From: Deltaproteobacteria bacterium
GTDB taxonomy: Bacteria > Desulfobacterota > Binatia > DP-6
NCBI GenBank assembly: GCA_005879205.1
Contig: VBLD01000038.1
Coordinates: forward strand, 1 to 13,043
Direction: 5' to 3'
DNA length: 13,043 bases
The notes under the pieces were generated by a model. It did no database searches, was not told where the DNA came from, and saw nothing but the letters and a program-made list of their open reading frames with translations. Every line of letters begins with the position of its first letter. Position 1 is the first letter of the stretch. The translations under genes and the position numbers were made by a program. Of this stretch, positions 1-5,633 are shown piece after piece.

Positions 1-509
1 CGGAGATAGGTGTCCGCCCGGCCGTACGCCTCCTCGGTGAAGACGCGCCCGCGAACCACCGGGAGATGGTCGAGCAGGAGCGTCCGCTCGTCGGGCGGCA
101 GCTCGGCGCCGGCGAGCGTCACGTCGACTGCGGCGACCGTGACGGGCTTGCCCACCTCGATGAAGACGACCGCGACCAGCGCGTCGCCCGCGCCCGGCAG
201 CTCGAGGTCGTACGCGACGCGGGCGTGGTAGTAGCCGCGGCTGCGGTAGAGCTGGCGGATGCGGTCGAGGTCCGTGCGAAACACGACCGGGTCGAACAGG
301 GGTCGCGCGCGCCACACCGCGAACCATGGGCGCGGCTTGGTGACCATCGCCTTGCGGAGCTCGGCGCGCCGGAGGACCGCCGGACCGCGGAAGCGCAGCG
401 CCCGCAGCCGCCAGTTGCGTGCGAGATCCAGCTCCTCGAGCTGAACCGCGGACGCGCGGAGCGGCGCGAGCGCCGCGAGCAGGGCGACGAGCGCGGCCAG
501 GCGGCGCAT
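1..509 (-). CDS. BamA/TamA-like outer-membrane protein, N-terminal part with POTRA domain (partial)
   Basis: The gene starts at the ATG at 509-507 and runs off the left edge, leaving about 169 N-terminal residues. The first 20 or so residues (MRRLAALVALLAALAPLRAS) form a signal peptide: basic start, Ala/Leu-rich core and small residues at the cleavage site. A POTRA-like segment follows, with RLRALRFRGPAVLRRAEL, then FDPVVFRTDLDRIRQLY and RSRGYYHARVAYDLEL. This FR.DL.RI..LYRS.GYY pattern is typical of the BamA/TamA/Omp85 superfamily, whose periplasmic POTRA repeats precede a C-terminal 16-strand barrel involved in outer-membrane protein insertion or secretion. The barrel is outside the window, so BamA, TamA and a generic surface antigen cannot be told apart. 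A GAGG (Shine-Dalgarno-like) lies about 6 nt upstream of the ATG. The gene is divergent from the TetR gene, sharing a 117-bp intergenic region. Confidence 0.8.
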   Translation of the reverse strand, partial: MRRLAALVALLAALAPLRASAVQLEELDLARNWRLRALRFRGPAVLRRAELRKAMVTKPRPWFAVWRARPLFDPVVFRTDLDRIRQLYRSRGYYHARVAYDLELPGAGDALVAVVFIEVGKPVTVAAVDVTLAGAELPPDERTLLLDHLPVVRGRVFTEEAYGRADTYL

Positions 510-590
510 GGCGCCTCACACGTAACAGGGCCGGTCGGAAGTGCAATCGGCCCGCCCTCGCGGCCACGACCCGCGGCCGGACGAGGGGCA

Positions 591-623
591 TTGACGGTAC
601 TCCTATAACGGCGCTATAGGAGG
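591..623 (+). promoter_or_regulatory. Putative promoter and TetR operator overlapping the ribosome binding site
   Basis: A perfect inverted repeat, CTCCTATA at 600-607 and TATAGGAG at 615-622, is separated by 7 nt and lies just before the TetR start codon at 627. The right arm overlaps the Shine-Dalgarno AGGAGG (618-623). A TTGACG (591-596) is a good -35 candidate; a -10 at the usual 17-18-nt spacing would fall on the right arm (CTATAG/TATAGG at 614-620). If so, transcription would start at or near the ATG and give a nearly leaderless message. A short symmetric site in front of a TetR gene is the usual form of an autoregulatory operator; binding here is inference. Confidence 0.55.
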
Positions 624-626
624 CCC

Positions 627-1220
627 ATGCCGGCACCGGCGCTGCTCCGGGCCCGCGACGGCGGATCGGCCGCGACCCGTCGCGCGATCCTCGCTGCGGC
701 CGAGGCGCTGCTCGCGCAGGGCGGCGAGGCGGGACTCTCGATCCGCGAGCTGTGCGCCCGGGCCCGGGTGACCGCGCCGACCGTCTATCATCATTTCGGC
801 GACAAGGGTGCTCTCCTCGACCGTCTGGTCGACGCCTGCTTCGCGGAGCTCGACCGTGCCTTCACGCGCCGCCGTTCGCCCGCCGACCCGGTCGAGGCAC
901 TGCGCTGGGGCTTCGATCGCTACGTCGAATACGGGCTGGCGCACCCGTCGCACTACCGGCTCATGTTCCAGCGCTCGATGCCGCGGCGGCCGACGCCGGC
1001 TGCGCTCGCGTCCTACGATCGGCTCCGGCGACGGGTGGCCGCGATCGCCGCGGCCGGGCGCCTGGTGCCGGCGGTCGAGGACGCCACCGCCGCGTTCTGG
1101 TCGGCGGTGCACGGCGTCACCTCGCTGCTGATCGCGGGGTTCTGGAAGTCCGACGCACCGGCCGTGACACTGGTGCGCGAGGCGATGCTCAATCAACTGA
1201 CCACCCAGCTCACCTCATAG
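627..1220 (+). CDS. TetR/AcrR-family transcriptional regulator with WHG-type C-terminal domain
   Basis: The protein has 197 residues, the usual length for the family. The N-terminal TetR helix-turn-helix spans about residues 16-64, with AILAAAEALLAQGGEAGLSI, then RELCARARVTAPTVYHHFGDK, matching the family signature in which the recognition helix ends in VY.HF..K. The C-terminal part (YVEYGLAHPSHYRLMF and, later, FWSAVHGV) resembles the ligand/dimerisation domain called TetR-associated WHG (PF13305). AGGAGG sits 3 nt before the ATG at 627. The stop codon TAG overlaps the Shine-Dalgarno of the carotenoid oxygenase gene, which starts 10 nt later, so the two are almost certainly co-transcribed. 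The likely role is a repressor of this pair that responds to a hydrophobic ligand, perhaps a substrate or product of the oxygenase. The ligand is unknown. Confidence 0.92.
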   Translation: MPAPALLRARDGGSAATRRAILAAAEALLAQGGEAGLSIRELCARARVTAPTVYHHFGDKGALLDRLVDACFAELDRAFTRRRSPADPVEALRWGFDRYVEYGLAHPSHYRLMFQRSMPRRPTPAALASYDRLRRRVAAIAAAGRLVPAVEDATAAFWSAVHGVTSLLIAGFWKSDAPAVTLVREAMLNQLTTQLTS

Positions 1221-1230
1221 GAGGCCGCCC

Positions 1231-2622
1231 ATGGCGAACGACTCGCGTCCCAATACCTTTCTCCAGGGCAACTTCGCGCCCTGGCGCGGAGAAGGCGAGG
1301 TCCGGGACCTCGCGGTCGCGGGAGAGATTCCTCGCGAGCTGAACGGCACCTACTTCCGCAATGGTCCCAATCCCGCCTTCGCGCCGCTCGGCCGCTATCA
1401 CTGGTTCGACGGCGACGGCATGATCCACGCCGTCACGCTTGAGGACGGCCACGCCGTCTACCGGAACCGCTACGTGCTGAGCCGCGGGCTCCGGGAGGAG
1501 CAGGAGGCGGGCCGCGCGCTCTACCGCGGGCTCCTCGAGTTCCAGGCCACCGAGGTTCCCACCTTCAAGAACACCGGCAACACGAACATCGTCTGGCATG
1601 CGGGACGGCTCCTCGCCCTCATGGAAGCCGCGCTCCCGACGCGCATGCGGCCCGACACCCTCGACACCGTCGGCGAGTACGACTTCGACGGCCGGCTCAT
1701 CGGCCCCATGACGGCGCACCCGAAGATCGATCCCGAGACGGGGGAGATGCTCTTCTTCGGCTACTCGCCGTTCCCGCCCTACCTCACGTACCACGTGGTG
1801 GGCGCGGACGGTGCGCTCGTACGGAGCGAGGTCATCGACGTCGCCTGGCCGTCGATGATGCACGACTTCGCCGTCACGCGGGACCACGTGATCTTCATCC
1901 TCTGCCCGCTGGTGTTCAGCTTCGAGGGGCTCGCGGAGCGGGGCGGGGCGTTCTCGTGGGAGCCCGAGCGCGGTACGCGGCTCGGAGTCATGCCGCGTGG
2001 CGGCAGCAATGCCGACGTGCGGTGGTTCGAGACCGACGCTTCCTACGTGTTCCACCCGATGAACGCCTACGAGGACGGGGACGCGATCGTGCTCGACGTC
2101 GCGCGCTACGGGCGGCTCGACTTCATGAGCCCCGGGGCGGTCGAGGATCCCGCTTACCGCGACGAGAATGCCGCCCGCCTCCACCGCTGGCGCATCGACC
2201 TCGCGCGCGGCGGCGTCGCCTCCACGCCGCTCGACGACATCGTCGCGGAGTTCCCGCGCGTCGACGAGCGGCGGCTCGGTCGCCGGCATCGATTCGGATA
2301 CATGGCAGCGCGCGAGCCGGATCTGAACGACGGGGCGCAGCCCCTGTGGACGGCGGTTCGCAAGTACGACCTCGCCCGCGGCGCGGTCACGGAGCGGCGA
2401 TTCGGCCCCGGCAACGGCGCGGGCGAGCCGCTCTTCGTGCCGCGGTCGGAAGCCGCTGCGGAGGACGACGGCTGGGTGCTGGTCCTCGCCTACGACGCGG
2501 CCCGCGACACCAGCGACTTCTGCATCCTCGACGCGCAGGACATCGCCGGCGAGCCGGTGGCGCGCGTCCGGCTGCCGCATCGCGTGCCCTACGGATTTCA
2601 CGGCAACTGGGCGGCCGCCTGA
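1231..2622 (+). CDS. Carotenoid oxygenase / RPE65-family dioxygenase
   Basis: The protein has 463 residues, close to the 450-500 typical of carotenoid cleavage and lignostilbene dioxygenases. These are seven-bladed beta-propellers that use a non-haem Fe(II) held by four histidines to cleave C=C bonds with O2. All four ligands are visible in family context: H163 (MTAHPKIDP), H211 (MMHDFAVT), H275 (FHPMNAYE) and H457 (YGFHGNW). Other family hallmarks are ELNGTYFRNGPNP at 37-49, HWFDGDGMIHAV at 57-68 and EPLFVPR with AEDDGWVLVLAYD at 399-422. There is no signal peptide, so it is probably cytosolic or loosely membrane-associated. An AGGAGG at 1219-1224 lies 6 nt before the ATG and overlaps the TetR stop codon. 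No carotenoid biosynthesis gene is in the window, so the substrate (carotenoid, apocarotenoid, stilbene or phenylpropanoid) cannot be assigned. Confidence 0.95.
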   Translation: MANDSRPNTFLQGNFAPWRGEGEVRDLAVAGEIPRELNGTYFRNGPNPAFAPLGRYHWFDGDGMIHAVTLEDGHAVYRNRYVLSRGLREEQEAGRALYRGLLEFQATEVPTFKNTGNTNIVWHAGRLLALMEAALPTRMRPDTLDTVGEYDFDGRLIGPMTAHPKIDPETGEMLFFGYSPFPPYLTYHVVGADGALVRSEVIDVAWPSMMHDFAVTRDHVIFILCPLVFSFEGLAERGGAFSWEPERGTRLGVMPRGGSNADVRWFETDASYVFHPMNAYEDGDAIVLDVARYGRLDFMSPGAVEDPAYRDENAARLHRWRIDLARGGVASTPLDDIVAEFPRVDERRLGRRHRFGYMAAREPDLNDGAQPLWTAVRKYDLARGAVTERRFGPGNGAGEPLFVPRSEAAAEDDGWVLVLAYDAARDTSDFCILDAQDIAGEPVARVRLPHRVPYGFHGNWAAA

Positions 2623-2628
2623 GATCGG

Positions 2629-2691
2629 GCTCCGGGACGGGAGCGCGGCCGACCGCTTCGGGGAATTGACGCCGAGCGGCCGATCGCGCTC
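2629..2691. repeat. Inverted repeats after the carotenoid oxygenase gene (possible terminator or attenuator)
   Basis: Two symmetric elements fill this 80-bp gap. A small perfect one pairs GCTCC (2629-2633) with GGAGC (2640-2644). A larger imperfect one pairs 2641-2657 with 2675-2691, with 14 of 17 positions complementary and a 17-nt loop. As RNA, either could form a GC-rich stem-loop downstream of the stop codon at 2620-2622. No U-tract follows (the sequence continues CTCTCTGTGG), so a classical intrinsic terminator is not supported. A TTGACG at 2666-2671 in the loop has no convincing -10 partner. Confidence 0.35.
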
Positions 2692-2702
2692 TCTCTGTGG
2701 GC

Positions 2703-3071
2703 ATGGAGAAGCAACCGTTCCTCACTGACATCCAGACGATCCGCAGGCGCGCGCGCGAGCACATCGAGCACGGCGCGATCACGGCCGGGTACCAGGCCGA
2801 CCGCGACGCCGTGATCAAGCTGCTGAACGAGGCGCTGGCGACGGAGATCGTCTGCGTGCTCCGTTACAAGCGACACTACTTCATGGCGAGCGGCATCCAT
2901 GCCGAGCCGGTCGCCACCGAGTTCCTCGAGCACGCCACCGACGAGCAGACGCACGCCGACCAGCTGGCGACGCGCATCACGGAGCTGAACGGCGAGCCCG
3001 ACCTGAACGCGCAGGGACTGCTCACCCGGAGCCATTCCGAGTACGTCCCGGGGCGGACGTCGTCGACATGA
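2703..3071 (+). CDS. Ferritin-like (bacterioferritin-type) protein, N-terminal half: helices A and B
   Basis: This is the first half of a four-helix-bundle ferritin-like protein of a family whose members read FLTD.Q..RRRAR.HIE.GA, then ALATEIVCVLRYKRHYF, then EFLEHA.DEQ.HAD, then RSHSEYV. It carries the first diiron ligands: E48 in ALATEI and the ExxH pair E81/H84 in DEQTHAD. After SHSEYV the frame leaves the family sequence, giving PGRTSST and the TGA at 3069-3071. The conserved continuation (VVDMIREDLVAERIAIES) lies in the -1 frame, so a full-length protein would span 2703-3253. I chose the ATG at 2703 (MEKQPFLTD) over the GTG at 2697; neither has a strong Shine-Dalgarno. The family stores or detoxifies iron or protects DNA under stress. 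It is either a sequencing or true indel, or a split or recoded gene. Confidence 0.75.
   Translation: MEKQPFLTDIQTIRRRAREHIEHGAITAGYQADRDAVIKLLNEALATEIVCVLRYKRHYFMASGIHAEPVATEFLEHATDEQTHADQLATRITELNGEPDLNAQGLLTRSHSEYVPGRTSST
3047..3053 (+). other. Slippery-type heptamer at the ferritin frame break
   Basis: In the upstream reading frame the sequence is C CCG GGG, which fits the X XXY YYZ pattern of -1 ribosomal frameshift sites. A one-base slip back here yields SHSEYVPGADVVDMIRED, exactly restoring the family sequence. The same product results from adding one G to the GGGG run at 3050-3053, so a sequencing or real deletion explains it equally well. C-CCG-GGG is not among the well-known efficient bacterial slip sites, and I did not identify a stimulatory pseudoknot. 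Confidence 0.3.
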
Positions 3072-3253
3072 TCCGCGAGGATCTGGTCGCCGAGCGCATC
3101 GCGATCGAGTCGTACGCGGAGATGGCGCGCTACTTCGGCGACCGCGACCCCACGTCGCGGCGACTGATGGAGGAGATCCTCGCCAAGGAGGAGGAGCACG
3201 CGGCCGACCTCTCCAGGCTGCTCGAGCAGCTCGAGCCCGCTGCCAAGGGTTGA
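3068..3253 (+). CDS. Ferritin-like protein, C-terminal half: helices C and D
   Basis: The ORF has 61 residues and starts at an ATG that overlaps the upstream stop as ATGA (3068-3071). It is the natural continuation of the preceding ORF: MIREDLVAERIAIESYAEM forms helix C with ligand E14, and SRRLMEEILAKEEEHAADL forms helix D with the ExxH ligands E41 and H44. Together the two ORFs supply both halves of a diiron site, two helices each. The ATG is also the conserved Met of the DMI.ED motif in intact relatives, so it need not be a real start. If it is used, translation would be by coupled re-initiation, giving two half-ferritins of two helices each. A simple frameshifted gene is more likely. It ends 1 nt before the next gene. 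Confidence 0.65.
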   Translation: MIREDLVAERIAIESYAEMARYFGDRDPTSRRLMEEILAKEEEHAADLSRLLEQLEPAAKG

Positions 3254-3254
3254 G

Positions 3255-3662
3255 GTGGGCGGCGACGAGCGGCCGATCCGCGTGGAGGAGCTCGACCATG
3301 TCGTGCTCCGCTGCCGGAACCAGCCGCGCGCCCTCGACTTCTACACGCGCGTCCTCGGCCTCACCGAGGAGCGCCGGGTCGAGGCGATAGGGCTCGTCCA
3401 GCTCCGTGCCGGACGGAGCATGGTCGACCTGCTGGCGTCGTCGGAATCCGACCGGGAGGGCGCGACCAACGTCGACCACATCTGCCTCGGGATCGCGGCC
3501 ACCGACATGCACGCCGTCGTCCGCTACCTCGAAGCGCAAGGTGTCGAGGTGATCGGCGAGCCGGCACTCCGCTACGGCGCCCGCGGCATGGGGCTCTCGG
3601 TCTACGCGCGCGACCCGGAGGGCAACGTCGTCGAGCTGAAGCTCGCCGGGGACTCGACCTGA
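3255..3662 (+). CDS. VOC-superfamily (glyoxalase/bleomycin-resistance/dioxygenase fold) protein
   Basis: The protein has 135 residues, the usual length for a single-chain VOC protein made of two beta-alpha-beta-beta-beta modules. Module 1 starts ELDHVVLRC with ALDFYTRVLGL; module 2 starts NVDHICLGI and ends YARDPEGNVVELK. The four positions that bind metal in the superfamily appear as H15, D58, H75 and E127, so a divalent-metal site is plausible. The ending DPEGN.VEL is diagnostic for the fold. The start is the GTG at 3255; a downstream start would delete the first strand. It lies 1 nt after the ferritin ORF and 35 nt before the protease gene on the same strand, suggesting one operon. The substrate cannot be assigned from sequence: lyase, isomerase, dioxygenase and resistance proteins share this fold. 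Confidence 0.88.
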   Translation: MGGDERPIRVEELDHVVLRCRNQPRALDFYTRVLGLTEERRVEAIGLVQLRAGRSMVDLLASSESDREGATNVDHICLGIAATDMHAVVRYLEAQGVEVIGEPALRYGARGMGLSVYARDPEGNVVELKLAGDST

Positions 3663-3697
3663 GTCCGGCCGACGATCCACGTGTCCGCGTGGCGCCG

Positions 3698-5074
3698 ATG
3701 ACGACCTCCGCGACGAGCACAGGGCGGGGCGTCGTCGCATTGCTCGCGGCGGTCTTGCTCGTCGCCCGTCCCGGCGCGGCGGCCGATCGCCTGCCGTCGT
3801 TCGCCGACGTGCTGGCCCGCGCCGAGCCCGCCGTGGTCAACGTCTCGACCGTCGCGCGGCCGGCGAACGAGGAGGGCCAACCGGAGACGATGCAGGACCT
3901 CCTGCGTCGCTTCTTCGGTCAGCCGCCGTCGGGCGGGCGAAGCCTCGGCTCCGGCTTCATCATCTCTGCCGATGGCGACATCGTGACCAACAACCACGTC
4001 GTCGCTGGAGCCGAGAAGATCCGCGTCCGCATGGCCACCGAAGAGGAGTTCGACGCCAAGCTCGTCGGCAGCGACGACAAGACCGACATCGCTCTGCTGC
4101 GCATCAAGGCGCCGCGCCCCCTTCCCACGCTCCCGCTCGGCGACTCCGAGGCGCTCCGGGTGGGCGACTGGGTGCTGGCGATCGGGAATCCGTTCGGGCT
4201 CACGCAGACCGCCACCGCGGGCATCGTCAGTGCGAAAGGGCGGTTCCTCGGGGCCGGCCCGTACGACGACTTCATCCAGACCGACGCGTCGATCAACCCG
4301 GGCAATTCCGGAGGGCCCCTCGTCGACCAGGACGGCCGCGTGGTCGGGATCAATGCGGCCATCGTGAGTCCGGCGGGCGGAAACGTCGGCATCGGGTTTG
4401 CGGTGCCGATCGCGCTCGCTCGCTGGGTGGTCGACCAGATCCGCGAGCACGGCAGCGTCGTCCGGGGATGGGTCGGGGTGGCGGTCCAGGCAGTAACCCC
4501 CGAGCTGGCCCGCTCCTTCGGGCTGCACGGCGCCGAGGGCGCGCTGGTCGCGGACGTGGTCTCCGGCGGCCCCGCGGCCAAGGCGGGACTGGCGCGCGGC
4601 GACGTGATCGTACGCTGGGGCGACCGCCCCGTGCAGCGCTCGCGCGACCTGCCGTTCATGGTCGCGCTCACGCCGCCGGGGACGCGCGTGCCGGTGACGA
4701 TCCTGCGCGACGGGAAGGAGCGTTCCATCGACGTGACGGTCGAGCGAATGCCGGCCGAGGGCAAGCGCGAGAGCCGGGCGGCGCCGCGCGGCGGCGACCT
4801 CGAGGGATGGGGTCTCGCGGTGGAGTCCCTCGCGCCGGATGATGCTCGACGCCTCGGGCTCAAGCCGGGAACCGGCGTGGTCGTCACCGACGTCAGCGAC
4901 GGCAGCCCCGCCGAGGACGCGGGCCTCGAGGCGGGCGATGTCATCGTCGAAGCAAACCGTCGCCCCGTGCGTTCCCCCGCCGAGCTCGGACGCGCGCTGG
5001 CAGCCAGCCCGCGACGCGCACTGCTGCTCGTGCGGCGCAACGGAGCGTCGCTCTACATCGAGATGGAGCGGTAG
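3698..5074 (+). CDS. degQ: Periplasmic Deg/HtrA serine endoprotease with two PDZ domains
   Basis: The product has 458 residues from the ATG at 3698; a GTG at 3689 would add three residues. A signal peptide is clear: a Leu/Ala/Val-rich core (GVVALLAAVLLVARPGAAA) before DRLPSFADV. The trypsin-like domain carries the full catalytic triad: H100 in NNHVV, D130 in KTDIALL and S204 in NPGNSGGPL. Two PDZ domains follow at about 257-352 and 370-456, each with the G.GVAV/GWGLAV start and a GLARGDVI or GLEAGDVI loop. The short loop before the first core strand (ETMQDLLRRFFG) is nearer to DegQ/MucD than to DegP with its long Q-linker. Such proteases degrade or chaperone misfolded envelope proteins, usually as trimers or larger cages. 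It appears to be the last gene of the ferritin-VOC-protease run. Confidence 0.95.
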   Translation: MTTSATSTGRGVVALLAAVLLVARPGAAADRLPSFADVLARAEPAVVNVSTVARPANEEGQPETMQDLLRRFFGQPPSGGRSLGSGFIISADGDIVTNNHVVAGAEKIRVRMATEEEFDAKLVGSDDKTDIALLRIKAPRPLPTLPLGDSEALRVGDWVLAIGNPFGLTQTATAGIVSAKGRFLGAGPYDDFIQTDASINPGNSGGPLVDQDGRVVGINAAIVSPAGGNVGIGFAVPIALARWVVDQIREHGSVVRGWVGVAVQAVTPELARSFGLHGAEGALVADVVSGGPAAKAGLARGDVIVRWGDRPVQRSRDLPFMVALTPPGTRVPVTILRDGKERSIDVTVERMPAEGKRESRAAPRGGDLEGWGLAVESLAPDDARRLGLKPGTGVVVTDVSDGSPAEDAGLEAGDVIVEANRRPVRSPAELGRALAASPRRALLLVRRNGASLYIEMER

Positions 5075-5100
5075 GATGGTGCACATCGATCTCGGCGTTC

Positions 5101-5129
5101 CTGAAGGAGCTTCAGTCCCGGCTGCGGGA
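5101..5129. terminator. Two adjacent hairpins after the protease gene (possible terminator)
   Basis: CTGAAG (5101-5106) pairs with CTTCAG (5110-5115) across a 3-nt loop. Directly after, TCCCG (5116-5120) pairs with CGGGA (5125-5129) across GCTG. Both stems are perfect and sit 27-55 nt past the protease stop codon. No U-run follows immediately, so termination is only a possibility; a processing or stabilising structure would look the same. Confidence 0.3.
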
Positions 5130-5159
5130 GCCTGCCTGAGTCCGAGCCCGCGTGCAATT

Positions 5160-5178
5160 TGTATCGTGATACGATACA
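5160..5178. promoter_or_regulatory. Putative MarR operator (19-bp palindrome)
   Basis: TGTATCG (5160-5166) and CGATACA (5172-5178) form a perfect 7-bp inverted repeat around TGATA. A second nested symmetry, GTATC-GT-GATAC (5161-5172), and a direct repeat GATAC-GATAC (5168-5177) overlap it. The site lies in one of the few AT-rich stretches here and ends 9 bp before the MarR start codon. MarR dimers typically bind 16-20-bp palindromes overlapping their own promoters, so this is very probably the autoregulatory operator of the MarR-CLC pair. I cannot assign -35 and -10 boxes with confidence. Confidence 0.7.
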
Positions 5179-5187
5179 GTTTCGCGT

Positions 5188-5631
5188 GTGGGTAGCGACA
5201 GGCTGACCACGGCGGACTACCATGCGCTGGCGGAGTTCCGCTGCCAGCTGCGGCGTTTCATCCGCTTCAGCGAGCAGGCTGCCCGACGCGCGGGCCTCGA
5301 GCCGCAGCACCATCAGCTCCTCCTCGCCTTGAAGGGAATGCCGGCGGGGATGCCGCCCACCATCGGCGCCCTGGCCGAGCGGTTGCAACTTCGTCACCAC
5401 AGCGCCGTCGAGCTCGTCGACCGGATGGAGGCGCGTAGGCTCGTTCGGCGGTTCCACGCCGGCGCCGACCGCCGGCAGGTCCTGGTGCGGCTCACGCCGA
5501 GGGGCAAGCGCATGCTGCCGCGCCTCTCGCTCGCGCACCGCGCCGAGCTGCGCTCGGTGGCCCCGTCGCTGCTGCGCACGCTCGGCGAGCTGGTGGACGA
5601 CGGGACACGACGGCGGCGTGGCGGGCGCTGA
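5188..5631 (+). CDS. MarR-family transcriptional regulator
   Basis: The protein has 147 residues, typical for MarR. The N-terminal dimerisation helix (ALAEFRCQLRRFIRFSEQAA) leads into GLEPQHHQLLLALKG, the usual start of the winged helix. The recognition part is TIGALAERLQLRHHSAVELV, then DRMEARRLVRRF, and the wing is ADRRQVLVRLTPRGKRML, matching the family pattern of a DRR-type wing followed by LT..G. There is no Cys in the first half, so thiol sensing as in OhrR is unlikely. The start is the GTG at 5188; there is no clear Shine-Dalgarno and no better in-frame start. The C-terminus ends in a basic RRRRGGR tail. The stop codon lies 2 nt before the CLC gene start, so the regulator and transporter are translationally coupled. 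The CLC transporter is the likely regulatory target. Confidence 0.92.
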   Translation: MGSDRLTTADYHALAEFRCQLRRFIRFSEQAARRAGLEPQHHQLLLALKGMPAGMPPTIGALAERLQLRHHSAVELVDRMEARRLVRRFHAGADRRQVLVRLTPRGKRMLPRLSLAHRAELRSVAPSLLRTLGELVDDGTRRRRGGR

Positions 5632-5633
5632 GC

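Noticed and set aside
1210..2601. Open frame of 463 codons on the minus strand opposite the carotenoid oxygenase gene
   Set aside because: It mirrors the oxygenase codon for codon, has low-complexity Arg/Val/Glu composition and no recognisable motif; the plus-strand frame has all four iron-binding His.
5077..5142. Peptide-like stretch ISAFLKELQSRLREPA in the gap after the protease gene
   Set aside because: It has no start codon and only about 20 codons before a stop; it coincides with two hairpins, so the amphipathic look is probably chance.
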